Positions 26,101 through 37,302 of a stretch of DNA of 64,000 nucleotides are shown here, in pieces. How positions within the stretch are numbered: position 1 is the first letter of the stretch; each line of letters starts with the position of its first letter. The notes beneath the pieces were generated by a model, which was given only the letters and a program-made list of their open reading frames with translations, ran no database searches and was not told where the DNA came from. The position numbers and the translations under genes were made by a program. The DNA comes from Cynocephalus volans (Eukaryota > Chordata > Mammalia > Dermoptera > Cynocephalidae), in assembly GCF_027409185.1 (NCBI RefSeq), contig NC_084472.1, positions 83,840,427-83,904,426 of the forward strand, read 5' to 3'.

Positions 26101-28689
26101 CTACATCCAAGCAATTCCAGCAGGTTCTTTCTCTGTCTTTCTTTTTTTTCTTTTTTGACATAAGATGGCATCTACTGAGGCCAAGTGAAATGAAATATTG
26201 AAGGCACTGATTTCTGAACTATCTGTAAAATGGAAATTCCTGAGAAAGAATAGTAAATTTGGGTTTATCAGAGTCAGGATAGCTTTCTTCTGTAATGATG
26301 TATGCATCACATAATTTGGTTAAAACAATAGAAACTCCTGACTAGTAAGCAAAACAAGCATTCATTTGAAGAATTCCCATTAGCTCAAAGTACTAGTGGA
26401 ATAGGAAAATGCCAAGTCTAAGAGACAACTAAGGCACATTTAGGTATCTCAGCAAGATTAAAAAACAAAAACCTCTCACAAAACTTTGCCATGAGATGAC
26501 TCAGCTCAAAGTAGCTTCTTAGATTTACATAATACTGGGATAAAGTACTTAACTGACCTAGTTTGAATCACATGTCTATCCATTTTGAACTTTTTTGCAT
26601 AATATTATGACTGGTAGCCCCATAAGAACCACATCTATTGGGGGAGTATTAATTCCCTAGAGAAGTGTAGACTTGTTAACTGACAGATGAAAGCCCTGAG
26701 GGCAGGCAGGATACATGATACTTGTATTTAAACTACACCATGGAAGTTAATTCTGTACATTGATGGCCAGGAAATTGATGAAGATCTTCAACAATCATAG
26801 TTGGGTAAAATATGGGCACCTCAACATGGAAAATCTATTGAAATGCTATTCATCTATCACTTTCTGGAGCTCACATCAATTTCCTCACCAATAATATATA
26901 CAATTAGGGTTGCATGCCTAATGCAACAAACACTAAAGTAATGTCTGCCTATGAATTTTCTTTTGTATAGAAGCTCCTTGCTGATTTGATATTTTTTCTA
27001 ATGTAAACACATTTTTGGTGAAATTAGATTTATGGATCACTTTTAAAAATCATCAGAGGTCAAACTGAGGATTTCATATTTAAAAGAAAAACATTTTGAA
27101 TTTTTTGTAAATTTATTTTATGCTAATACAGAGCAGTTTTAGGACATTTGTTTTCAAATTTAATAAATATTTCTCTCTTTCTTTGAAGCTTTAAATATAT
27201 GATTCTTAATACTAATTTCTTTCTTCAGAAAGAAATTAAACAGTATAGAACCAGCTTTCTGCACTAAAGTAACTCTTCTAAATCCTAGTCAGGTGTCTTT
27301 CTGATGTAAATGAGACATCTGTGCCTTATTTATTATACTGGGAATATTATAAAAGTTTTCATATGCCTTCTTATTATATAGACATATGGATTAATTGTAA
27401 GCTTTTCCCTTTATTTAAGCATTATTTAAAAAGTGCTATATACTTCCTTCTATCATTTTTGTTGTATATCGATAGCAGATAAGAATTTTTGATTAAGCAC
27501 AAATAAATAAGTAAATGGATTCTATCTTGTTTACCTGACTGAGATTTTCTGAAATATCTCTGGTTTTAAGGGGTTCTTAAAAAGACATCTTAAAAAATAT
27601 TTCCTAGAATAAATTATCGGCTTTAGCTTTTATGTGAGTTTTGTTGTTGTAGTTTCTGTTGTTAAAACAGAGTTAACTAGTCAAACTATATCCATCTTTG
27701 CTTTCCCTGTATCTGTTATGTATCCAAATGATGAAATATAGAAGAATTTAAAACACGAAAAAAAACACGTAAGTGATCCTGTAAAACAATTAGAATTCAG
27801 GTCAAATCAAAGATAAGGTTTTCTTCCTGTAAGAAACTTTCCTAAAATGATTTATGAATTTATTGATTATGAAGATGGAAAAAGCGATAATTTATATTGT
27901 TTGTGGTAACTATTTAGAAGACTGCCTATTTCAGAAGGAATAACCCATTGGAGAATGTCAAAATTTTTTATTTTGTTTTCAGAAAATATTACCTTGACTG
28001 TTCTCTTAGCAATATAAGAAATAAATGATAAATTCTATACATAGATTCTATACATTATTTATTTATTTATTTGTTCACTTATTTTTGGTAGCTGGCCGAG
28101 ACAGATTCTACATTTTAAATTTGTCAACATACCTGAAATTTAATTTCCCATGTTACTAAGATGTTAGGAAAGAATATGAAGTAGGAATTATTAGATAAAC
28201 CCATGAAACCCATTATCATAGATAAATGAAACACATTGACTCATTATTAGTTTATTAATAAAATCATAGAACAATTTACCACACCAAAAATATTAGATAA
28301 TTGTGTTATCATCTGAGCTAAATCAAGTTTGTTTGGTCATGTTCTCTTATGTGGATAGTGATGATATTTTTAAAAATATCACTAAGCGGGTGCAAAGAAA
28401 TGACTTTTGCAATTATTGTTTTTTCAGAGAAGAAAGTCAGTTACAATGAAAAGACTAATAATAAATCTAATGTAAAAACACATTTGTTTATTGATTTACT
28501 GACATTATAAATACCTGGCATTACTGTTCACAGAGGGCTTTGATATTTTAAAATTAATATAAATTCTAAAAATGCTATATTTCATAAAAGTAATATTTTT
28601 AATAAAATGCATTCTCAAATTTAATGTTGTGGATGATTTAAATCATTTTATTCAGGCATTATATGTATCATCATTACATTAAATATAAT
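23132..28689. other. Long AT-rich intergenic stretch, mostly without identifiable features
   Basis: No gene found. A weak MIR-like segment lies at about 24795-24905 ('cagaactgcttgattccag'), and there are scattered homopolymer and (TTTA)n runs, e.g. 28060-28075. The antisense frames at 23526-23744, 25157-25432 and 26101-26310 show no family resemblance. Confidence 0.5.
25250..25318. repeat. (CA)n/(CATA)n microsatellite
   Basis: Imperfect CA, CATA and CACAAA units ending in a cleaner CACACA run. It explains the Val/Cys/Tyr-rich antisense frame across it. Confidence 0.9.
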
Positions 28690-28950
28690 TTAAAAGGTAG
28701 CACAGACACAAGAGTGGTTAAGAGTGAATCAATCAAGTAAACACATCTTGATTAATTTCTAACTCTACTGTTTATTAAGCCTATTATTTTAAGAAAGTTC
28801 TATGACTTTATTTTTTGTTCTACAGTTTATTTGGCAATAATACATGATTATAATGCATAATGAAAGTGGTTGTTTTAAGCATTAAACGTGATAATGCACA
28901 TGAAGCCATATGCCCAGAGCCTTGCACAGAGAAAGTCCTTAATATTCGGT
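28690..28950 (+). mobile_element. MIR SINE, sense
   Basis: 'gagtggttaagagtgaatca' matches the tRNA-like head. 'gcattaaacgtgataatgca' and 'agccttgcacagagaaagtc' match the MIR 3' core. The middle is diverged. Confidence 0.65.
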
Positions 28951-29966
28951 TCTTAACATAATGATTATTTAAATTACATTCTCAAGACCAAGCAAATCTA
29001 CGTGTAAAATGAGTCAGAGAAGCAGTTGTTTTATTTTTTCAAAAGTACCAATATGCTTATCTTGCTTAATTATATCATTTTCATATATAGTATAGGAGTT
29101 TTGTTCTTTTATCTAAATAATTAAAGCTATCAGTTGTTCCTAAGAAGTTACCTATGGATAGAACACCTTTATTTTTCATCATCCTGGTGATGTCTCTTTT
29201 CGATAAAACAGAATTCCCAGCATTATATATTGAAATGGGAGAATATCAGATTTATGTGTTAAATATCAAGACGAAATTACCTCCCTATACTACATTTACC
29301 TCATGGGATTATTATTAAGGTTAAATGAGACAATGTCAGCACATGGACTGATCCTCAATTGCAAAGGTTATAAGCAAAGAACATATTATTTTCGTGAAAG
29401 AATATAGTACACACATAGCAATGTATGTGCCTTGCCACAATTGCGTTATAAAAAAAAGACCCCACATTTTCGGTCAGTGGCCCAGTCTCCCATCAAGAAT
29501 GTTATAGAAGAGCAAAGGCTGACAAAAGCACAGTGCATTCTGATGGTTTTGAGAAGAACGCATCTTCTCTGTGTTATGCAGTGGCACTTTGCAGAAAAGG
29601 ATCGGAGGAACTTGTAAAGTAACAGCCTGAGAAGAAGTGCTACTTTGATCTTTCTGGGAGGCTTCTTTCACCACTGAGTATTTTGAGGGGTTATAGAAGG
29701 ACTCATGGGAAAGAAAGAGAGGGAATGAACTAAGAAGGCATCTTCAGTTTCCTAAGTTGGTTTCATCTTTCCTCTTAGGCACAAATATGAGAAGAAATTC
29801 ACATCAGAAATCTTTACTGGGAATTAAGTGAAACCTTTGGAAACTGCGTTGGGTGATTGTGACAAGAACTTGAGAACCCTGGTAGTTAGGAACAAAGACC
29901 ATAGTCTCTGAAAATAAATTATTCAGGGTTAATACACCATAAATTAATTTAAATGCGTATGTTGAG
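28951..29966. other. Intergenic stretch with a partial MIR
   Basis: About 29288-29345 ('ctcatgggattattattaag' and 'gttaaatgagacaatgtcag') fits the second half of a MIR. The rest, including a slightly GC-richer part at 29460-29700 with paired overlapping frames on both strands, is unidentified and has no gene signal. Confidence 0.45.
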
Positions 29967-30358
29967 TGATGGAGTTTGGATGTGTTGTCCCCTCCAAAAC
30001 TCATGTGGAAATCTGATGTCCAATGTGGCAGTGTTGGAAACTGATTGAGTCATGGGGGCGGATCCCTCATGAATGGATTAATGTTCTCCCCGGGGGAGGG
30101 GGGATTAATGAGTGAGTTCTCGCTCTCTTAGTTCCCGGCTTAAAAGACCCTGGCACCTTCTCTCTCTCTTGCTTCCTCTCGCCATGTGACCTGCTTGTAC
30201 CTGCTGGCTGCCTGCCACTTTGCACCATGAGTAGAAGCAGCCCGAGGCCCATGCCACATGCAGCTGTCTCAGAATCCTAAGCCTAATAAACCTCTTTCCT
30301 TTATAAATTACCCAGTCTCAGGTAATTATGTTATAGCAACACAAAATAGACTAATACA
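29967..30358 (+). mobile_element. Solo MST/THE1-type MaLR LTR
   Basis: 392 bases, starting TGATGGAGTTTGGATGTG and ending ACTAATACA. Five-base flanks are TTGAG (29962-29966) and TTTAG (30359-30363), one mismatch. Internal blocks 'gagtcatgggggcggatccc', 'aatgagtgagttctcgctct', 'ctcgccatgtgacctgcttg', 'cctaataaacctctttcctt' and 'aattacccagtctcaggtaa' are characteristic of MST/THE1. An AATAAA lies within. MST/THE1 LTRs are, to my knowledge, best known from primates, which bears on the organism. The antisense 61-codon frame inside is not a gene. Confidence 0.9.
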
Positions 30359-30420
30359 TTTAGGTTTAAGCAATTTGCTTATTAATAGATGATTTTATGC
30401 TTAATTCTATGACAGTAGAA

Positions 30421-30662
30421 TACAGTTAATCCTTGGGCAGCACGAATTTGAACTATGCAGGTCCACCTATATGCAGATTTTTTCAACCAGCCTCAGATGG
30501 AAAATACAGTATCACAGGATGTGCTACTTGGGTGTATGGAGGGCTGACTTTTCACATCCTGGGGTTCTGCAGGGCAGACTGTGGAACTTGAGTATTCTTG
30601 GATTTTGGTATATGTGGGGGTTCATAGAACCAATCTTCCAAGGATACCAAGGGATGTTTATA
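30421..30662 (+). mobile_element. Tigger (pogo-type) non-autonomous DNA transposon
   Basis: TA-flanked element starting 'tacagttaatccttgggcag' with 'cacgaatttgaactatgcag' and 'gtccacctatatgcagattt', then 'gagggctgacttttcacatc', 'tgcagggcagactgtggaac' and 'aaccaatcttccaaggatac'. This is the MER2/Tigger-like layout with internal deletion. No transposase frame. The open frame at 30471-30671 lies in this repeat. Confidence 0.8.
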
Positions 30663-33600
30663 ATTGGATAATTGGAATGTTTTGAATGACTGAATGACTA
30701 AATTACTATGCCCTATTGCTTATTAGTTCCATGATTGTAGCTTTGGACATAAATTTTAAAAGAGAGTAGAACAATGTCCCTTGGCAAATATGCTCAAGCT
30801 AATTGTTTCTGTAACTGTACCATCTTAGTAATATTATTTCAGTACTATCTGCCTCACTTTCTAGTAAACTAGAGATAACAACTTCCACACAATGTTATTG
30901 TGAATATGGAATGAGAAAAATATTTGCAAATACTGGGTTTTCAATGTGTGGTTTTGTTTTCCTTATTTACTTTTCTTTCCCCTCAAAGCATAAATGGTAT
31001 ATCTCAAAAGGCCAAATATTTTTGATGTGGCTATAAATATTTATTTACTTCATTACCATTTTGTTAGAAAATAATTATTGAGCAACTGCCACACAACACT
31101 TGGGGATGAACAAAACATGTAAGGGTCTGTCACCATGAAGATTACATATGAAACACTCTCCAAACATTTTGCATTGTGCTTGTATTTTTAAAATTAATAT
31201 CATTTGGACTTTTTCCCGTCGAGTACAACATTCCTATTCCCAAACAGGCTTTATACATCATACAATTAAACTCAGATGGGGTTCTGCACATTTTGATCTT
31301 TTAAGCTATTTGTGAATTAATATAATTTGGTTTTATCAGTAGAATCAAATACAGACCTAAAACATATAAAAATTATAGACTCAAATCCTAAATTTTGATT
31401 TCCAATTTAAAGAGAAAAACATATTAAACACAAAATAGTGAAGAAAAATGTTTTGTAATATACTCACACAGATTCAAAAGCTTAGTTAATTCTTCTGAGG
31501 TTAATTGCATAGTGCTCAGTAAATTATCTTAATTTCTCATTTTTACGTAGAACCCTTGATAAATTTGGTTACCTAAAGATGTTTGATGCTGGTTAAATAT
31601 TCCAAGGCAAACAAATAAGTAACTAAAACAACACATTTTTTTTTTCTTTGTAACTCCATTCAAAAGGTAAATCAAAGTGTAATTAAACCTGATATGGTCT
31701 ACTTGTTTTATATATATTCGTGTCTAAGCTTGACAGTTTTGGAATGCCTAGGGTGAAACATGATGTAGCTCTACTCCACCAGTCAGCAAACAATGGATCT
31801 CCTAAAATTGTACTTGTGTTCACAGTAGCAATTATTAATTACCTATTCAGCACAGAGAACAAATGGATTGCTCTCAGAAACTAAATGGATTATATATATT
31901 GCTAAATCTACACTTCAGGCAGCAGTGTCCATAAAATGATATAAATGCTATCAGTGCTAAAGCTCCTTGATAATAATAATATAATCAATATAATTTTTAA
32001 GTATCATCATACATATTTTATTTGTCATGAGCTCCAGTGGAAATCTGTGAAGAAGTGTCTGAGTGGGTTCAAACTCCACTCCTGCCTGTGGGTGTCAGGG
32101 ATTCTAAGCCACCTTGCTTGCCTACCCTCAGCTTTCAGAAATATGCTGAAAACTTGCACTGAATTCCTCTCTCCATCTTTATGCCTCTCAGCATCTCTTC
32201 CTCCTATTCTCTGCCACAGGTGTGCCAATGCTCTTATCTCATTGCTTTGAAGTGGCCTGCCCTATAAAAAAATTTGTCCCGTGTGTGATTTCAACTTTCT
32301 GATGTGTTCAAGAAATTTTTTTGTGTGTTTTGTTTTAGATTATCCAGTTTTTTGTTCTTGTCAGGTTGGGTCTTTACAAGTTCTCTACATCTTATGTATC
32401 GGCAAAACACTCTCTGCTACTTCAAGCTGGCTTTTGTGCTAGTCAACTTTATATTTAATTGCTTGAGACTTAATCCAAAATACATTATGACTAAACTGGA
32501 GGAGAAATGAGCATGTCCCAGAGAAGAAGAGAATGCCTACTGGATATCAAGTATCTCCTTTTGGGAGAAGAGGAGTAAAATTTTGCATTTCAGAGGAATT
32601 TTTAATATTTTTTTATGAACATGTTATCGTTGTCACTGTGAGTAGAAGGATGTGTTTGGACACTGACTAACCCAAACGGTAGACTATAGCATATGTGGTC
32701 AGTTGGCCATCAGTCTCTGTTTTCACTTAGTTTTGTGTCCATGTATGAATGGCAGAGGCTGGAGGAGTACAAATGAAAAGTTCAAGAGTCTTGTACAGCT
32801 AAGATTCCACAAATGAATTATTTCAACTGAAACACTTAATAAAATATGGGATGTGCTAGAAGGTAATAGTAGCATTTTCTAATTTTTGGCAATATAGGAT
32901 CTCAGAAGCTGGCTGTTCTCAGTATTACAGTACAGAGTCACCAGCTTTTTGTCTACAGAGATGCAGTTGCAGTAATAGTGGAGGAAGGAAGATGTTTATC
33001 ATCTCTGTTAGGAAGATGTCTTTTAGAACTGAGTAATCTAGCTGGGGACACCTGACGCCAGATCATTCAGAAAGGTGATTACAAAATCCAGTGATTGATA
33101 GCCACCTATTTCCCCGGATTAAATGCCTTTCTGCTTAAACATATAGAATCAGTTTTATCTTCTTTAAAGTGCCCTAACTTAAAGGATGTAGAACCCAGGA
33201 CTGAGAAAAGCTGATTTCTTAGTGGAGGGGAATGGTTTTTCTAAAGGCAAGAATAGGTCAGTATTTGAATGTGAACCTGAAGGATATAAGAAGACTAAGT
33301 TGTGTCATCTGACGAGTGTAGATGCATTAGTGTCCTACAAAAGGTAGATTGGGTACAAGAGTGTGAAGAGAATTTGCAGATAAAGTAATATTTTGGGGAT
33401 CCTTGTCTGATTGCGAAGGACAGGACTGGCGCTTGCCATAGTAAAACATAAAGGAGTCTTTTTTTGCACGTCCACCAATTTCCAGTGAATTTGTGTCCTC
33501 ATAACGCTTCTAGATTTTGTTTCAGGTCTTAACCAATACTTTATCTTACCCTTAAGTAGTATGATTTTGCTTTTAGGTATTCTAGATAACTTTTAATTTT

Positions 33601-34500
33601 TTAAATTTAATTTTACAGTGAGTAAATTAATTGATAGCTTTAAAACTGGAAGAAGAAAAGAAGAACCAACATTTTTTCCTTGTTATTATTATTTTTTTAT
33701 AAATAGGTTAGGCTAGGAATTTGTTACTCATGGTTAAATGCCTTGCTTAAAGTCTCTCAACTAGTAAACTATGGGGCTAGGATTTATTTGCCTTTACTGC
33801 CCAGGGTCTTTTCATGTACATGCTTGAGAAAACAGTGTTAGTTTTTAAAGAAGTGATTATCTTTGTTAAAACAAATTACCTTGGAACTAAGCACATTTTG
33901 ATTTTTGTCACTGCTTGTTTTTCTAAATAAGAGAATTAATTATAATTTTCTTTGCTATGTCTTCTGGCATTCACTTACTTACAGATTTTTTTCTCTACCT
34001 TTTTTCTTTCCCTAAATAGCCTGTCAGAACACTATGACTAGGAGTTACTCCAAGGCTAGTCTTGTGGAAAATAAACAATCTGCATTCTAGCTAGAATGTA
34101 AGCTGCAGAAACAGAATTTAATGGTAATTCAGTGAAATAATAGGTCACCTAGGGAAAATAAGGGGATACAGTAATGGAATATTGTCACTGTGATTATTAC
34201 TGGCAGGTATGATCAGGTCTGTCTCTGTAGTTAAAAAGAAAAGAAAAAAAAAAGCTGGACTTTACCATATAACTGGAAACTACAAACTAAAATATATATC
34301 TCATGACCTTTTCAATTCTTTTGTGGTGATCACTGAGTGACAGTTTTTTCACTAATTTAAGAATTAGAAGTTCATAAAACCACTTGAGAGGTGTTCAAGC
34401 CACAATGAAAACAGGAAAAGTAAATCATGCTTTATTCAATTTGATTGGAGCTCCCCAGCAGATGAATATTCATATATGTTGTTGTACCTTGTATGTGGTC
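30663..34500. other. Intergenic stretch with faint MIR remnants
   Basis: No gene. Weak MIR-like pieces are at about 30840-30930 (sense) and 33690-33850 (antisense, with 'caactagtaaactatggggc'). The frames at 31945-32250 and 32304-32510 have no recognisable domain; the Cys/Leu-rich composition is what AT-rich DNA yields by chance. Confidence 0.45.
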
Positions 34501-34502
34501 TT

Positions 34503-35555
34503 AAAAAATCAGCTTTATTGAAATATAATTTACAATTAACATACAATACACCAAAGATATTTACACTCACAACTTGATAAGTTTGACATATCTATACACT
34601 GAAAAATTTCCGCCACAATCAAGATAGTGATCACATTCATTGCTCTCAAAAGTTTCCCTGTATCCATTTTGTAATTCCACTCCCTAGGCAATCGCTCATC
34701 CACTTTCTATCACCATAGATAAGTTTGACTATTCTAGAGTTTCATACATATAAAAGTATGCTGTATATAATCCTTTTTGTCTGGCTTCTTCAAACAGCAT
34801 AATTATTTTAACATATAATACTAAAGAACAATCCATAAAAAGACAAATTGGTGACTTGGGCTACATCACAATTAAAATTTTCTGTTCTACCGAAGTCGTG
34901 GTCCAGAGAAAGAAAAGACAAGCCACAGACTTGGAGAAAGTACTTATAAATCATATACCTTACAAAAGACTTATATCATATATGATAAACTCTCAAAACT
35001 TAATAAAAATAAAACAAACAAGTTAATTTTTTAAATGGGGAAAATAGTTGAATAGAACAATAGCAAAAAGGGAAATGGATGAATGATCGATGTCATGAAT
35101 CATTAGGGAAACACAAACTAAAACCCTAAGGGTACATCACCGCACATTTATCAGAATGGTTAAAATCCAAGACTGAACATACCAAATGTTCATAAGGATG
35201 TGGAACAGAGGGAGCGCTCATGCACTCCTGATGAGAAATAATATGGTATAGGCATTTTGCAAAACAATTTTGCGGGTTTTTTTTTGAAAACTTAAACATT
35301 TATTTGTCATAGAATTCAGCTATTTTACTTCTTTAAAAAAGTATATGTCTATACAAAGGCTTTTGCACAAATGTTTATATCAGCTGTATTTATAATACAC
35401 AAAAACTGGAAATAACTCAAATTTTCCTTAACAGATGAATGGATTAAAAAATATGGTATATCCACACAGTGGACTACTACTCGGCAATAAACATAATGAA
35501 CTATTGATAGACATGTGCTTTTATGGTCACAATAAAATGATTTGGCAAAAACATG
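34503..35555 (-). mobile_element. L1 with 5' inversion (twin-priming structure)
   Basis: 34503-34820 reads as the reverse complement of an L1 3' end ('cagctttattgaaatataat' to 'catcaatcgctcatcc'-like and 'gtctggcttcttcaaacagc'). From about 34823 to 35555 the plus strand reads as L1 ORF2 in the sense direction ('gacttgggctacatcacaat', 'tgtggaacagagggagcgct', 'ttttgcacaaatgtttatat', 'gcaataaacataatgaac'). The sense part ends in L1 at almost the point where the antisense part begins, so one minus-strand insertion with an inverted 5' segment explains both. No clear target duplication is visible. The 72-codon antisense frame at 35349-35567 is not a gene. Confidence 0.82.
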
Positions 35556-36412
35556 AAGGACATGCAAGTATGAATGGGCTGGAAATATTTTATTAAAATT
35601 TTCATATTTGGCACATCAAAAAATTTCAATTCTAGTATAATTTCAATGTTTATATGCATAGAAATATAATTCTTTATTTAAAAAATATAAAAATGAAAGC
35701 TGAAAATCGCTAGTTAGTGCATCGTTATGTGTTCTGAAACAATTTATTAAGATTTTGCAATCCAAATTCCAAATAGCTATCTAAGTTGATGTTTCATATA
35801 TTTCCTTATAAGTCATATAATGTTCTTCTTAATTGCTAAACAAAACAAAAACAATTGTTCTTTATTCATTACTCTCTAATAAGACGTAGCAGCTAGGCAG
35901 TGTCATTTAGGTTATCCTTTGACATCTTCAAAAAAGACCATTCATACTGAAACCATCACATAAAAAGCACTGGAGCAATTAAGATCATTTAAACATTATA
36001 AGCAATGAAAAACTGTAATTTTGTGACAATCTTGGGCTTGTGGATTGTGTTGATATTTAGTTGGTTATAATAAGAATGATATGAGCCAGACACTCAATTC
36101 AGCTGAATTAAAGAGAATATATTGGCATACATACTTGATAAACCTATATTTAGGGCTGATTTGAGACATGACTGGATTCATGTGTTCAGCAAGCAATGCC
36201 CCTTTTTAAAACTTTCTTTACATTCCAGACTATCCATAGTCCATGGCAAAAAAGACTGCTAGCATCACCAGGTAATATTCTGTAAGCTTTATAGTCATGG
36301 AAAAAAGAAAACGTTTCCTGGCCAATAGAGCCAAGAGACGTTTAATGGCTCTGATTGGCCTTATGCGACCTCACCCCTGAATTAATTATTTTGGTCAGAG
36401 TGATGTGGTGAG
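35556..36412. other. Intergenic stretch, no gene seen
   Basis: AT-rich sequence between the inverted L1 and the Tigger element. I recognise no feature. Confidence 0.5.
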
Positions 36413-36868
36413 TACAGTCATGTATCACTTAACTACGTGGATACATTATGAGAAATGCATTGTAAGGCAATTTTGCCATTATGCAAACATCAGAGTGTAC
36501 TTGCACAAACCTAGGTAGTATAGCCTACTACACTCCTAGGCTATATGGTATAGCCTTTTGCTCCTGGACTACAAACTTGTATAGCATGTTACTATACTGA
36601 ATACTGCAGGCAATTTTAACACAATGGCAGGTGTGTGTATCTAAACATATCTAAACAAAAAAAGTACACAAAAATAGGGTGGCACAGTACGTTTGCTTAC
36701 ACCAGCATCGCCAAAAACACATGATTAATGCATTGCACGACAACATTATGAGCGCTAAGGCATCCCTAGGCAATAGAAATTTTTCAGTTCCATTAAAATC
36801 TTATGGAACCACTGTCCTATAAGTGGTCGATAGTTGACCAAAATGTCATTAAGCGACACATGACTGTA
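36413..36868 (+). mobile_element. Complete Tigger/pogo-type MITE with terminal inverted repeats
   Basis: 456 bases from TACAGTCATGTATCACTTAA to the reverse complement-like end 'aagcgacacatgactgta', with TA at both termini as expected for pogo/Tigger transposition. Interior blocks 'acaaacctaggtagtatagc', 'ctaggctatatggtatagcc', 'gtatagcatgttactatact' and 'aaaatcttatggaaccactg' match a common eutherian non-autonomous family. It carries no transposase. Confidence 0.88.
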
Positions 36869-37223
36869 ACTCATTAAACAGAACTGATTAACCTGTCATA
36901 TTTGGAACCACAAAGTGGACATATTCCCTATCGCATCAAAGGAAAATCAAGAAGCTATTACAAAAAGAAAAAGATGGATAATAGGCAATGAAAGCAGTTA
37001 TCCACTCACAACAGGATTAGATTCTACAGAGGAAAATTAACATTCTCTCTCGTAGTGCTAGTAAGAAAAGTGAAATAGCGGTATGAGCAGGATGGTTACT
37101 AGCAGTGTGACAAGTAAACTATGGTAGACTGCTTTCATTGGAATATCGATTGTACTATAGATTAGCCATCAATTCTCAGTTTTTTTTAGATTTTTACCTG
37201 GGAGTTTGATTTGTGTTTATCTT

Positions 37224-37228
<5 letters not shown>
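36869..37228. other. Intergenic stretch, no gene seen
   Basis: Short unique-looking interval between the MITE and the GT/GC tract. No feature recognised. Confidence 0.5.
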
Positions 37229-37295
<67 letters not shown>

Positions 37296-37302
37296 CGCGC
37301 GC
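37229..37302. repeat. (GT)29(GC)8 compound dinucleotide tract
   Basis: About 58 bases of uninterrupted GT followed directly by 16 bases of GC: 74 bases of strictly alternating pyrimidine and purine. Such sequence is a classic Z-DNA former, and the GC block is unusual in this AT-rich window. The Cys/Val-rich frame at 37211-37441 arises from it. Confidence 0.95.

Noticed and set aside
31945..32250. 101-codon plus-strand frame with overlapping antisense frame
   Set aside because: No domain, no conserved-looking motifs, and frames open on both strands in the same place, as expected for a slightly GC-richer non-coding patch.
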